From Parashewanella hymeniacidonis (lineage in GTDB: Bacteria > Pseudomonadota > Gammaproteobacteria > Enterobacterales > Shewanellaceae), in contig NZ_JAFEUN010000001.1 of assembly GCF_016900895.1 (NCBI RefSeq), positions 60,124 to 124,123 of the forward strand: a stretch of DNA of 64,000 bases, given 5' to 3'. The position numbers were made by a program, and so were the translations under genes. Below, in pieces: positions 20,742 to 29,848 of the stretch. Below the pieces are notes generated by a model that was given only the letters and a program-made list of their open reading frames with translations, ran no database searches and was not told the DNA's origin. How positions within the stretch are numbered: the stretch's first letter is position 1; each line of letters begins with the position of its first letter.

Positions 20742-20766
20742 CCATCCTTGGAAGGTTTTCTTTTTA
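20739..20766 (+). terminator. Terminator after the methyltransferase gene
   Basis: AACCATCCTTGGAAGGTT is a near-palindrome followed by TTCTTTTT, overlapping the stop codon at 20741. Confidence 0.6.
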
Positions 20767-20771
20767 GAGTT

Positions 20772-21239
20772 TTATTGTGCTTCTTCTTTTAACAATTGAA
20801 CTGAAGCTTCACCAATCAGTTGATGAACGGTATTTTTACCTTCTTCCCCAAGAGAGTTGAGAGCATTGCTTTCTAAGTTTTCGACTGCTCGAAAATGAGC
20901 CAAGCGATTATCGTTGTAGCCACAAAGACTGAAAAACAATCTCATCACAGCTTTATATCTTGGTTTCGCCAAAGTTGCAGCCCATGATTCTTTAAGTGCG
21001 CTAACTGAGCTGAAGTTCATTGATTGCACGAAAAGCTCGCCAATTCTTTCATCAAGTTTTACGAGAAAATCGGTTTTCTTAGGAAAGTGGTGGCTGATGC
21101 CTGTACGGCTAATTCCTGTAGCCTCTGAGAGTGTGGTATAGGACATGGCTTCAAAGCCAATGGATAATATTTGTTTAAAGGCTTCGTCCATGATTTGGTT
21201 GATTGTAACTTCGGTTTGAGACTTTGAACGCTTAGCCAT
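20772..21239 (-). CDS. TetR-family transcriptional regulator
   Basis: A 155-residue protein, short for the family (usually about 190-210). The N-terminal helix-turn-helix is clear: TYTTLSEATGISRTGISHHF preceded by the helix INQIMDEAFKQILSIGFEAM. The remainder is an all-helical ligand domain. Its target is not obvious; the convergent methyltransferase and a roughly 130-bp upstream gap that could contain its own operator are the only neighbours. Confidence 0.85.
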   Translation of the reverse strand: MAKRSKSQTEVTINQIMDEAFKQILSIGFEAMSYTTLSEATGISRTGISHHFPKKTDFLVKLDERIGELFVQSMNFSSVSALKESWAATLAKPRYKAVMRLFFSLCGYNDNRLAHFRAVENLESNALNSLGEEGKNTVHQLIGEASVQLLKEEAQ

Positions 21240-21374
21240 AAAAAGACTACCCCATAAGTGTGTTTATGCTGAAAATATTACCAAAGGCATTTGCTAAATT
21301 CTTAAAATAAATCAAATTGTTCAGGCAAGATTCAGTTTACCGTCAGGGTGAAAGCATGAGTTATTGTTACGTTA

Positions 21375-22208
21375 TTATTCTTTTGGGTTTTGCGGCGGTA
21401 AATGGAGTTTTTTCATGAGCTCATCTGCCTTATTTTGTCCCAGTAAATAGTCAAAAGTAGGATATAGAAATCGGGCAAGTTTGGGGCGTCGCCAGTATAA
21501 ATAATTGGGTAAATCTCTTGTTGAATTATCGTCAAATAAGAAGCGAATTAAATTATAGGTTTCTTGTTTGTCATCCCCCTCTAGCTCATCTACGTATGGG
21601 TGCACTGCTTGGATAAACTCTGAGTAGCTTTTAAAGCTATTAATGTGCAGTGCAGAGTATTGTGACAAAACTTGAAGTAAAATTGGGCTGCTCCAGTGAT
21701 TCAAATTGGTAGGATCATTGATAACATCAATGTTTCTTCTATGAAATTGTTGCCATGCTAAATCAGTACGCTGCGTTTCTTTTACACTGCGCCACAGTAA
21801 ATATAAGTCAGCTTGCCATTCATGCTGAAATTGATTTTTGGGACGAAACCTTTGAGGAAGGTCATTATTAAAAAGGTGCCCTTCTTCATGCCATAAAGAT
21901 AATTGACGTTGTTGATTTAAATGTAACTTTAATGGTTTATTTCGAACAATGGCAAACGCTTCTGTTGGCGTCTCACTGGGATTGATTAAAATCAACCCTG
22001 ATGTTTTAGGTGCTTGAAGCGGGATAACCATTGCATGGCGAAGTCCCATCATTTCTCGGTATCGATGTGATTTTGGAGGTAAATGGTCTAATGCAGATTG
22101 AGGCAGTGCTTTTAAACAGTGTTGAATTTGGTTGATATTGCATACTAAAGCTCGTTTATCGTTGATATCAACCCAATGAAATGAAGCGAGAAGCAGTGCT
22201 TCAATCAC
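21375..22208 (-). CDS. Unknown protein with a HEXXH metalloprotease-like motif
   Basis: A 277-residue cytoplasmic-looking protein. The segment [15 protein letters not shown] near residue 106 matches HEXXH, and [11 protein letters not shown] about 25 residues later supplies a Glu/Asp pair where gluzincins and related zinc peptidases have their third ligand. The GTG start lies inside the hldE stop (GTGA overlap), so it is translationally coupled to hldE. No signal peptide or membrane segment is visible. The metallopeptidase reading is inference from the motif spacing; I do not recognise the family. Confidence 0.65.
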   Translation of the reverse strand: MIEALLLASFHWVDINDKRALVCNINQIQHCLKALPQSALDHLPPKSHRYREMMGLRHAMVIPLQAPKTSGLILINPSETPTEAFAIVRNKPLKLHLNQQRQLSLWHEEGHLFNNDLPQRFRPKNQFQHEWQADLYLLWRSVKETQRTDLAWQQFHRRNIDVINDPTNLNHWSSPILLQVLSQYSALHINSFKSYSEFIQAVHPYVDELEGDDKQETYNLIRFLFDDNSTRDLPNYLYWRRPKLARFLYPTFDYLLGQNKADELMKKLHLPPQNPKE

Positions 22209-23635
22209 TGCTTAGCCATAATGTTTTCGATGATTTTTGTTGTAGATACGCCATCTTCGAAACAAAGAACCCGAACTTCACCGCCTGCGGCCATCACTTC
22301 TTTACCGCCAGCAATATCTTCAATTTTATAATCGCCGCCCTTGACTAGCAAGTCAGGCAACAATTTGGCAATAACACGTTGGGGTGTGTCCTCTGTAAAT
22401 GGCACGACCCAGTCTACAGAGCTTAAGCCTGCTAAGACCGCCATACGTCGGTCAACAGGATTAATGGGTCTGTCTTCACCTTTTAAGCGTTTCACTGAAT
22501 CATCGTCGTTAACGGCGACAATTAAACGGTCACCAAGCTCTCTTGCTTGCTTCAGGTAGCTCACATGCCCAGCATGAAGAATATCGAAGCAACCATTGGT
22601 CATAACGACGGTTTCACCTTTTTCTCTTGCTTGCTTAAGCGTGATCACCAGTTGATCTTCTGTAACAACACCTAAACCAGATTCACCATGATGAAGTGCT
22701 AACGCTTCGATGAGCTCAAGTCGAGAAACACTCGATGTACCCAACTTAGCTACAACAATGCCTGCTGCAGTGTTGGCGATGGCACAAGCGGTTTTGATAT
22801 CAGAACCTGCGGCTAAGCATGTTGCCAATGAAGATATAACGGTATCACCTGCGCCAGTTACATCATAAACTTCTCGTGCAACAGTTGGGATGTGGAATTC
22901 AGCTTCGTCAGGAGTAACTAATGTCATCCCTTTTTCTGAACGAGTGATTAAAATTGAATCGATATCAAAATCTTTCAATAACTGTTGAGCTTTTTGTTGA
23001 AGGTCAGCTTCTGATTCAACTTTACCCGCTACCGTTTCAAATTCTGAAAGGTTAGGCGTTAATAAGCTGGCACCACGATATTTGGAAAAGTCACTACCTT
23101 TAGGGTCGATAAGAACTTTTACGCCTTTGCTTCTCGCAAGTTTAATAAACGCCTGAGGTTGCTGAATAGCACCTTTGGCATAGTCAGACAAAATAACTAC
23201 ATCTGTATTATCAAGAAGCTGGCTCGTTTGTTCTAAGAGGGCTTCGCTCTCTTGAATTTCAAAACCATCTTCGAAATCCAAGCGAATCAATTGTTGGTTT
23301 CTTGAAAGTACGCGTAACTTAGTGATAGTCGGTTTATCTTCTACTTGTAACCACTTAGGCTCAATCGATTGTGCGTTTAAGCTTTTCGTTAACGCAGTCG
23401 CTGGTTCATCCATGCCGACAATTCCGGCTAATTGAACTTGGCCACCGAGGCTCGCAATATTTAAAGCAACGTTCGCTGCACCACCGGGTCTGTCTTCATT
23501 GTGATCAATTTTAACAACGGGTACAGGCGCTTCAGGAGATATTCGTCCCGTAGAACCAGCCCAATAGCGGTCGAGCATGACATCACCAACAACAAGAACT
23601 TTGGCATTTTCAAAAGCCGGAAGAGAAACCTTCAT
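22205..23635 (-). CDS. hldE: Bifunctional heptose-7-phosphate kinase/heptose-1-phosphate adenylyltransferase
   Basis: A 476-residue two-domain enzyme making ADP-heptose for the LPS inner core. The N-terminal ribokinase-like kinase (about residues 1-318) shows [17 protein letters not shown] and the ATP/anion-hole motif [12 protein letters not shown]; the C-terminal nucleotidyltransferase (about 343-476) shows [16 protein letters not shown] and the ISSTS-like VSTTKII end. It is divergent from lpxL (102 bp), placing two LPS genes together. Confidence 0.97.
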   Translation of the reverse strand: MKVSLPAFENAKVLVVGDVMLDRYWAGSTGRISPEAPVPVVKIDHNEDRPGGAANVALNIASLGGQVQLAGIVGMDEPATALTKSLNAQSIEPKWLQVEDKPTITKLRVLSRNQQLIRLDFEDGFEIQESEALLEQTSQLLDNTDVVILSDYAKGAIQQPQAFIKLARSKGVKVLIDPKGSDFSKYRGASLLTPNLSEFETVAGKVESEADLQQKAQQLLKDFDIDSILITRSEKGMTLVTPDEAEFHIPTVAREVYDVTGAGDTVISSLATCLAAGSDIKTACAIANTAAGIVVAKLGTSSVSRLELIEALALHHGESGLGVVTEDQLVITLKQAREKGETVVMTNGCFDILHAGHVSYLKQARELGDRLIVAVNDDDSVKRLKGEDRPINPVDRRMAVLAGLSSVDWVVPFTEDTPQRVIAKLLPDLLVKGGDYKIEDIAGGKEVMAAGGEVRVLCFEDGVSTTKIIENIMAKQ

Positions 23636-23737
23636 CTTAATTCGTCTGAAAAATAGTTAATTAAACCGGATTCTACCTAATTCTGTTATTTTTTGCGTTA
23701 GAATATTGGGATATTCAGATTTTTTTGTGAGTGATCC

Positions 23738-24664
23738 GTGGTAGAAAACGCAACATTTTCTTATAAGTTACTGCATCCGAAGTTTTGGTTAATGTGGTTA
23801 GCAATTGGGCTTATGCGCCTGTTAACGCTATTACCGTTAAAATTTCAAATGCGACTGGGGGCTGGGTTAGGTTCTTTTGCTAAGAAATTGATTAAAAAAA
23901 GAGAAAAAACAGCACGAAGAAATCTAGAGCTTTGTTTTCCAGAAATGCCTGATTCAGAAAAAGCGGAACTACTGCACCGAAATTTTGAAGAAACAGGTAA
24001 AGCCATTTTTGATACGGTAAATGCTTGGTGGTGGTCTGATCGTCGCATTCAACAGCATATGAATATCAAAGGTAAAGAATACATCCGAGATACGCTAGAC
24101 TCTGGTCAGGGGGTGATCTTGTTTGCTGTGCACTGTTTACCTTTAGAAATGGGCGCTCGCATTATCGGACAGTTTCAAGCTGGAGTAGGTGTCTATCGGC
24201 CTCATAATAATCCTGTCATGGAGTATCTACAGGTCAAAGGCCGCTTACGTTCTAACGATGGTTTAGTGCCAAAACGTGATTTACGTAAAATGGTACGTTG
24301 CTTACGTAATGGTCGTATGATTTGGTATACAGCGGATCAAGACTTTGGTCGTTCGAGTGCTGTATTTATTCCGTTTTATGGGGTAAATGAAGCTGCAACA
24401 ATCACTGGAGGTACTACGCTAGCCAAATTAGGTAAAGCCAAAGTCATTCCATTATTTGTTGAACGCAATGAAAGTGATGATGGTTATAACGTAGAGTTTC
24501 TTCCTCCATTGGATAATTTCCCGGGTGAAGATGAGTTAAGTGATGCAACCAGAGGCAACCATATTATCGAAGAGTTAATCGACCGAAATCGCTCACAATA
24601 TATGTGGTTACATAGACGCTTTAAAACTAGACCGAATAAGTCAGACCCTTCTCTGTATAAGTAA
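23738..24664 (+). CDS. lpxL: Lipid A lauroyl acyltransferase family protein
   Basis: A 308-residue inner-membrane late acyltransferase with an N-terminal hydrophobic segment (FWLMWLAIGLMRLLTLLPL), the catalytic H-x4-E motif in LFAVHCLPLEMGAR, and YTADQDFGRSSAVFIPFYGV, typical of LpxL/LpxM/LpxP. The GTG start at 23738 is the first in frame. Whether it transfers laurate, palmitoleate or myristate cannot be decided from sequence. Confidence 0.9.
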   Translation: MVENATFSYKLLHPKFWLMWLAIGLMRLLTLLPLKFQMRLGAGLGSFAKKLIKKREKTARRNLELCFPEMPDSEKAELLHRNFEETGKAIFDTVNAWWWSDRRIQQHMNIKGKEYIRDTLDSGQGVILFAVHCLPLEMGARIIGQFQAGVGVYRPHNNPVMEYLQVKGRLRSNDGLVPKRDLRKMVRCLRNGRMIWYTADQDFGRSSAVFIPFYGVNEAATITGGTTLAKLGKAKVIPLFVERNESDDGYNVEFLPPLDNFPGEDELSDATRGNHIIEELIDRNRSQYMWLHRRFKTRPNKSDPSLYK

Positions 24665-24720
24665 CCTGTAAAATTATGACTATAATTGTCTCTGGTTCAA
24701 ACAATAAAAGGCCAGAGACA

Positions 24721-25287
24721 ATGTTTAAACGATTTCTTGTTATCACTTTCGCTTTATTTTCTTTTTCCGCCGTTGCAAAGCCCTTCGATGCGAGTCTGAC
24801 GGGGTCATTTACAATGGGCACCAGTGCCGATAAATCTAATTATCATGTTGAAAATGATGATGTGATGCTAGGGTTCGATGTCGCCTATCAATATCACATC
24901 GATAATAACTGGGGGGTCGAGCTGGGTTATAAGACGGTTTCCCCTGATGTGTTTACCAGTATCATTAATGATGTATTTGATAATGATATTGTTTTAGATG
25001 ATGTTGATACGGTTAGGTTAGCTGGACAATATACCTCTCCAATCTCTGAACGGAATCAATTACTATTTTCTCTGGGTGTACAGCGCTATGATGTGACTTA
25101 TCGCCTAAGAAACTCTGCTGAACAAACCTTATCTAAGTTCGATAAAGATGGCTTTAGTTATTATGCCCGAGTAGGTTGGCGCTATCAGTTTGATGGTGGC
25201 TTTTTACTCGGCCTAAGTTATGACTATCAAGACTTAGATGTTTTAGATATGGGAACAGGCAACCTAACGTTAGGATTCAGTTTTTAA
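24721..25287 (+). CDS. Outer-membrane beta-barrel protein
   Basis: A 188-residue protein with signal peptide (MFKRFLVITFALFSFSAVA before KPFD) and alternating amphipathic strands ending in Phe (GNLTLGFSF), as in OmpW/OmpA-like eight-stranded barrels. The ATG at 24721 follows AGAG. A second, disrupted copy of the same family begins at 25413; the paralogs share GYDLAYQY/GFDVAYQY, NNWGVELGY and GWRYQFDGGF. Function is unknown, possibly a small porin or adhesion protein. Confidence 0.8.
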   Translation: MFKRFLVITFALFSFSAVAKPFDASLTGSFTMGTSADKSNYHVENDDVMLGFDVAYQYHIDNNWGVELGYKTVSPDVFTSIINDVFDNDIVLDDVDTVRLAGQYTSPISERNQLLFSLGVQRYDVTYRLRNSAEQTLSKFDKDGFSYYARVGWRYQFDGGFLLGLSYDYQDLDVLDMGTGNLTLGFSF

Positions 25288-25412
25288 ATCGATATATATT
25301 TTAAGAAACCACTTCTTTACGAAGAGCTGATGATTTTATCAGCCCTTTCGTTTTACATAAATTTAACATTTCAGTATCTTTTACTGCGCTATATAAAATA
25401 TAAGGATGTAAT

Positions 25413-26263
25413 ATGAAAAAATTAGCGCTTCTTCTCCCATTACTTTTTAGCTCTTCAGTGTTTGCAGAAAAATCGAATCAGAATTTTTTAGCTTCTTTAA
25501 ACCTAAAAAACTCAGTTGAACGCTAAATAACTTTTTAAGCTTATGAAAGTAAGAAAATAATCTGATTAACTGTTATCACCCATTGGGTGAATTGCTCTAC
25601 GCTCACAAGCTGGCTAAAATTGCCGTTATCTACGTTAGAACGTGCAGCAAGTAGATTAACTACTTGCTGCACGTTCTGCCTTGCTACCGACAATTTTTTC
25701 TGCGCTTGAGAACGTACCCAACTGAGTTTTCTAGGTTAAACCTTTGCATCGCAAACGGGGATAAAATTATAGCTGAAGAGAAACTTGCCGATGGAGATTT
25801 AATGATTGGTTATGATCTCGCTTATCAATATAAATTCAATAATAAGTGGGGCGTTGAGGTAGGGTATAGACACTCTGAACCCGAAGGTACTTTTAGTGCA
25901 TTAAAAGCCATTTCGTCTCTCTTTGTTGGTACATTAGAGCTTGATTACGCAAACAGTATTCGTGCAGCTGCGGTCTACACGCATTCATTTTCTGATAACA
26001 ATAAATTTGACTTTAAACTCGGCGTGCAAAGGTATGATGTCAAATCTACTTTGAAGGGTTATGTGCCTGTTCCAGTTATCGGCGGTGAAGAGCAGCCTAT
26101 TAATACTATCAGTGTATCTGATGATGGTAGGGGCTTATATGCTGGCTTGGGTTGGCGCTATCAATTTGATTCTGGGTTTGCCCTCGGAGCCAGTTTAGAT
26201 CATCAAGATATGGACGTGCTGAACGTTACCAGTTTAAATTTAAGCTTAGGTTTTCACTTTTAA
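25413..26263 (+). pseudogene. Outer-membrane beta-barrel paralog disrupted by a 234-bp element
   Basis: The gene starts with AAGGA and the ATG at 25413, giving a signal peptide (MKKLALLLPLLFSSSVFA). At codon 30 the frame runs into an inserted element at 25502-25735 and stops at 25526. After the element the frame resumes (ANGDKIIAEEKLADGDLMIG onward) to 26263. Removing the element and one copy of the 5-bp duplication TTAAA restores one frame of 203 residues, a paralog of the intact protein at 24721. Since the signal peptide is separated from the barrel, the product cannot be exported as it stands. Confidence 0.85.
25502..25735. mobile_element. Inverted-repeat element family C (234 bp)
   Basis: Terminal repeats are CCTAAAAAACTCAGTTG on the left and the complement of CCTAGAAAACTCAGTTG on the right (16 of 17 match), flanked by TTAAA on both sides (25497-25501, 25736-25740). 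The interior holds a perfect 18-bp-stem hairpin at 25638-25678 centred on GCAAGTAGATTAACTACTTG. No coding capacity for a transposase, so it is a non-autonomous element. Confidence 0.82.
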
Positions 26264-26298
26264 TGTAATTGCTATTAAAGAGCCATTGTGATGATGGC

Positions 26299-26898
26299 TC
26301 ATTGTCCATAACTTGGCGCACCTTGTTCCAAATATGCTCTTTCTTCTTCAGTGTTTTTTCTTTTTAATACGGTGTTTCTGTGAGGAAACCGCCCGAACTG
26401 CTCTATGATACCTAATTGTTCTCTGATGTAATTGAGGTAGTTTTCTATAACACTTTTGTGCTGCTCATCTACCTCACTGTAAATTTTGTTGAAGAGTTCT
26501 AAACAGAGCTTTTGATCGGCAAAGTATTCCGAATGATGCAGTGGCATATATAAAAAAATGCGTTCAACAAATTGAAGCTGTAAATCCCAATTATTGCTGA
26601 TAGCGTGCTTTGAATATTGGCGAGCAAGCATATCTCCAGCAAAGGCTTTTGCTGTTTTGCGGTAAATATTACGAGAGAATTGGTCAAGAATAATAACTAA
26701 AGCTAGCGTTGGGTGTGGGTGTAGCGTCCAGTCTTCGAGTTGCTGGCTCATCGCTTTTTCATGAAGCTCACCGAAGTTATCTCTAATTTTGTCATCAAAT
26801 TCAGTTCCACCTTGAAACCAAGCCTTACTATATTCGAGAGAAGAGAACCCGTCTTTGATTTCCCCATACCAGAATTTTATAACGTCATGATGGTTCAT
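26299..26898 (-). CDS. DUF924 family protein
   Basis: A 199-residue all-helical soluble protein of the DUF924 family: it starts with the typical HHDVIKFWYGEIKDG and has the family core LALVIILDQFSRNIYRKTAKAF and the C-terminal QFGRFPHRNTVLKR. Members have a TPR-like fold and no assigned activity. Monocistronic in appearance. Confidence 0.88.
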   Translation of the reverse strand: MNHHDVIKFWYGEIKDGFSSLEYSKAWFQGGTEFDDKIRDNFGELHEKAMSQQLEDWTLHPHPTLALVIILDQFSRNIYRKTAKAFAGDMLARQYSKHAISNNWDLQLQFVERIFLYMPLHHSEYFADQKLCLELFNKIYSEVDEQHKSVIENYLNYIREQLGIIEQFGRFPHRNTVLKRKNTEEERAYLEQGAPSYGQ

Positions 26899-26986
26899 TT
26901 ACATCACCCATTTAATCTGCTTATATAGTAAACAACCCCAGTATAGCTATTGAGTTGTTGGCTAGAAAGCAATTTTGCGAGTGTTT

Positions 26987-27835
26987 ATGCCACAACTTAT
27001 TTTTGATCCACATGTTCACTTTATCGATTTAACTAAAGGTCATTACCATTGGTTACGAAATGCGAATGAATGCTGGCTTAAAAATGTTAATCAAATAAAG
27101 AAAAATTTCTCTGTTGAAGATTTAAAGCTGTTTCCACCATTTGAACTTGATGGCTTTACTCATGTTGAGGCTGGCTTTGATAATACACATCCAGAAAGAG
27201 AGTTGTCTTTTGTATCTAGCATCTCAAAAAAAGCTTCATTAATTTCATACTTAGCACTGGATACACCTCCTACAATTTTTGAACAAAAGTTGTCGCTGTT
27301 TATGTTATTTCAACAGTTCATTGGAATTAGAGATATTTCTGAAGGTGAGGATTTTCGAAGGCTAAAAGTCGATTCTGTTGTGACTAATTTATCGCTGTTA
27401 GAGAGCTGCCAACTGATATTTGAAGCACAATTTAATCTTGATGATCATAACGCCGTAACGCTTTTTTATTCATTGGCTCGGCAACGGCCAAAGCTGAAAA
27501 TAGTAATTAACCACTGTGGTTTTGTGTCACCAAGTAATTATGAGAGTTGGAGTTACAGTATTAAAAAGCTGTCTCAATGTCAGAATATTTATATAAAATT
27601 TTGTGGTTTTGAAATGCTCAGCCAATGTGTAACCAGTGAGTTTAAACAGGAGGTACTTGATACTTTGCTGGAGAGTTTTTCAGAGAGTAGAGTGATGTTT
27701 GCCAGTAACGTTCCGCTTTGTTTGACTCAAAAAACTTATCAGCAAATATGGCAAGAGTATTCCGAAATGCAGCTTAAGCCTGAAGTTTGGCGTAAGCTGA
27801 GTTACGAAAATGCAAAAAGGGTTTATTTTATCTAA
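26987..27835 (+). CDS. Amidohydrolase-family metal-dependent hydrolase (lactonase-like)
   Basis: About 282 residues, Amidohydro_2-type TIM barrel. DPHVHFIDLTKGHYHWL at the N-terminus has the HxH metal pair and the HYHWL variant seen in fuconolactonase/4-sulfomuconolactonase-like enzymes; VINHCGF is the later His strand and MFASNVPLCL the segment where the catalytic Asp usually stands (here Asn-Val-Pro instead of SDWP). That substitution makes activity doubtful or different. I prefer the ATG at 26987 over the TTG at 26975. It is convergent with, and overlaps by 8 bp, the dehydratase gene at 27828, suggesting a shared sugar-acid function. Confidence 0.75.
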   Translation: MPQLIFDPHVHFIDLTKGHYHWLRNANECWLKNVNQIKKNFSVEDLKLFPPFELDGFTHVEAGFDNTHPERELSFVSSISKKASLISYLALDTPPTIFEQKLSLFMLFQQFIGIRDISEGEDFRRLKVDSVVTNLSLLESCQLIFEAQFNLDDHNAVTLFYSLARQRPKLKIVINHCGFVSPSNYESWSYSIKKLSQCQNIYIKFCGFEMLSQCVTSEFKQEVLDTLLESFSESRVMFASNVPLCLTQKTYQQIWQEYSEMQLKPEVWRKLSYENAKRVYFI

Positions 27836-29003
27836 CGACAATTCTGGGTGACTTCATCACAACCTCATCATTGAGTTCTATTCCTATACCTGGGGCTTCT
27901 GATACCTCAAAGAAACCGTTTTTAGGTTGTGGGTCTTGAATGCACAATTCTCGGTTCCACTGCTTTATTGCGTACGTATGATGCTCATGGATTAAGAAGT
28001 TTGGAATAGCGGTTTCCAAATGAAGTGAGGCAGCCGTAGAAACGGGACCACCACAAACATGGGCTTGAATGCGTACATCAAAAATGTCGGCATAATCACA
28101 CACTTTTTTCGTTTCGGTAAAGCCACCGCAAAGCCCAATGTCAGGTTGAAGTACGTCGACACTTTGCTCTTCAAGATACGGTCGAACTTGCCAGCGATTA
28201 TATAAGCGCTCTCCACCTGCGATAGGTACATTGACTTTATCAGCGACTTTGGAATGAAGAGAAGGATTAAGATAATTCACGGGCTCTTCGTAGTACATGC
28301 ATCCGTATTCTTCAGCGATTTCACCTAACTGAATTGCTGTTGTTGCGCCTGGCAAACTGTGGCATTCAAAAATAATATCGACCTCATCACCAACAGCATG
28401 ACGAATGGCAGCCATTCGAGAATGGTACAGTTTCATTTCCGCTTTTGAAATTATCTTGGTGCGATCAAAATAAGTGTTTCCATCTTTGTCATACATAATG
28501 GGATCTACTTTCACTGCGTCATAACCATCTGCAAGGGCTTTTAGAGCAGCTTCAGCGTATTCATCTGGTGCTTTTAACGCTTTAAATTCTTTATCCCAAT
28601 CAAACTGAAGCTGTGAAGCGTAAGTACGGAGCTTTTGGTTAACTTTTCCGCCTAAAAGTTGATAAACAGGCAGACCGAGTGCTTTACCTTTTATATCCCA
28701 AAGCGCTGTGTCTATTGCGCTCATTGCCGCATAAACTACTGGGCCGCCACCTAATCCCCAAAAGCTTTCTCGCAACATTCGTGACCAAAGATTTTCAGTT
28801 TGAAATGGGTCAAAACCGATTAAAAAGGCTTCTGAAAACTCTTTAATCATATTCGCCGCAGCACTGTGGCCTAAATCGTAAGCAAGGCCAGCTTCACCAA
28901 CACCAGTAACTCCCTCGTCAGTGTGAATACGCACAAAAACAGGGTTCCAAGCTGTCCTTTCTGGGCAGTGAATATCAAAGATTTCAACGTGGTTGATTTT
29001 CAT
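27828..29003 (-). CDS. Mandelate racemase/muconate-lactonizing-type enolase-superfamily enzyme
   Basis: A 391-residue sugar-acid-dehydratase-like protein. The N-terminal capping domain begins KINHVEIFDIHCPERTAWNP; the barrel shows the metal ligands in DIIFECHSLPG, YYEEPVNYLNP and IAGGERLYNRW, the Lys motif DAVKVDPIMYD, and the C-terminal base QAHVCGGPVSTAASLH. The layout resembles galactonate/rhamnonate-type dehydratases. It is followed upstream by a class II aldolase gene 20 bp away in the same direction, pointing to dehydration of a sugar acid and cleavage of the product. Confidence 0.85.
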   Translation of the reverse strand: MKINHVEIFDIHCPERTAWNPVFVRIHTDEGVTGVGEAGLAYDLGHSAAANMIKEFSEAFLIGFDPFQTENLWSRMLRESFWGLGGGPVVYAAMSAIDTALWDIKGKALGLPVYQLLGGKVNQKLRTYASQLQFDWDKEFKALKAPDEYAEAALKALADGYDAVKVDPIMYDKDGNTYFDRTKIISKAEMKLYHSRMAAIRHAVGDEVDIIFECHSLPGATTAIQLGEIAEEYGCMYYEEPVNYLNPSLHSKVADKVNVPIAGGERLYNRWQVRPYLEEQSVDVLQPDIGLCGGFTETKKVCDYADIFDVRIQAHVCGGPVSTAASLHLETAIPNFLIHEHHTYAIKQWNRELCIQDPQPKNGFFEVSEAPGIGIELNDEVVMKSPRIVVR

Positions 29004-29023
29004 AGGTATTCCTTTTTATGATT

Positions 29024-29797
29024 TTATTCGGCAAAACTTGGGTCGAGTCGATAGGCTTTTCGTAGCATGGCAGGCCAAACCATTTGTCCACCAGAGCTCC
29101 CCATATGTACTTTCTGTTGCTGCACTTTGACGGTATCAAGCACTTCTTGTCTTATTGGAATTAATGGTTGCTCAGTAGATAAAGCCATAACTTGGATTTC
29201 ACAAGCTTTCTGTAGATCAGCCCAGCGCATAAAGGCTTCACCAACAGTTCTTCCTAAAGATAGAGCACCATGATTTGGCAACATTAAAATATTTGCATTG
29301 CCTAGATCTTCTTGTAGGCGCTGTTTTTCTTCGGCGTTTACGGCTAAACCTTCGTAAGCGTGATAGGCCATTTGGTTTACTGAAAACATAGAATGTTGAG
29401 ATATAGGCAAAAATCCGTCTTCAATGGTTGCTACAACAATAGTTTCATTGGTGTGAAGGTGGATGACGCACTGGGCGTCATGTCGTACTTCATGAATCGC
29501 GCTGTGAATAGTGAAACCCGCAGGATTAATTTTGAAAGGTGTATCGTCCAAAATTTCACCTCTAAGATTTACTTTCACTAAGTTGGAAGCAGTGATTTCA
29601 TCAAAGGCAAGACCATAGGCATTAACTAAGTACTCGTCTTTATCAGGTAAACGAGCTGAGATGTGAGTATAAATAGTATCATCCCAACCGAAATGTTGAG
29701 CCAATCGATAACAAGCTGCGAGATCGACTCGTAATTGCCATTCTTCAGTTGGAACCTTATTTTTTAGATCAATTTTTTCAATATGATACATGGTCAC
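29024..29797 (-). CDS. Class II aldolase/adducin family protein
   Basis: A 257-residue protein with the family metal site: ITHISAR-like IYTHISARLPDKDEYLV near residue 44, VIHLHTNETIVVA (HxH), and MLPNHGALSLGRTVGEAF. Such proteins act as zinc aldolases or epimerases. First gene of the two-gene reverse-strand unit with the enolase-superfamily enzyme. No transporter or regulator for the presumed substrate is nearby. Confidence 0.88.
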   Translation of the reverse strand: MTMYHIEKIDLKNKVPTEEWQLRVDLAACYRLAQHFGWDDTIYTHISARLPDKDEYLVNAYGLAFDEITASNLVKVNLRGEILDDTPFKINPAGFTIHSAIHEVRHDAQCVIHLHTNETIVVATIEDGFLPISQHSMFSVNQMAYHAYEGLAVNAEEKQRLQEDLGNANILMLPNHGALSLGRTVGEAFMRWADLQKACEIQVMALSTEQPLIPIRQEVLDTVKVQQQKVHMGSSGGQMVWPAMLRKAYRLDPSFAE

Positions 29798-29848
29798 TAC
29801 TCATAAGTTATAACGACCAATCGAGTGTAATAGAGCAAGGAGCCTTGG

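Noticed and set aside
25638..25678. Hairpin around CTACTTGCTGCACGTTCT as a terminator of the first barrel gene
   Set aside because: It has no T-tract, lies well past that gene, and falls inside the inserted 234-bp element, so it belongs to the element.
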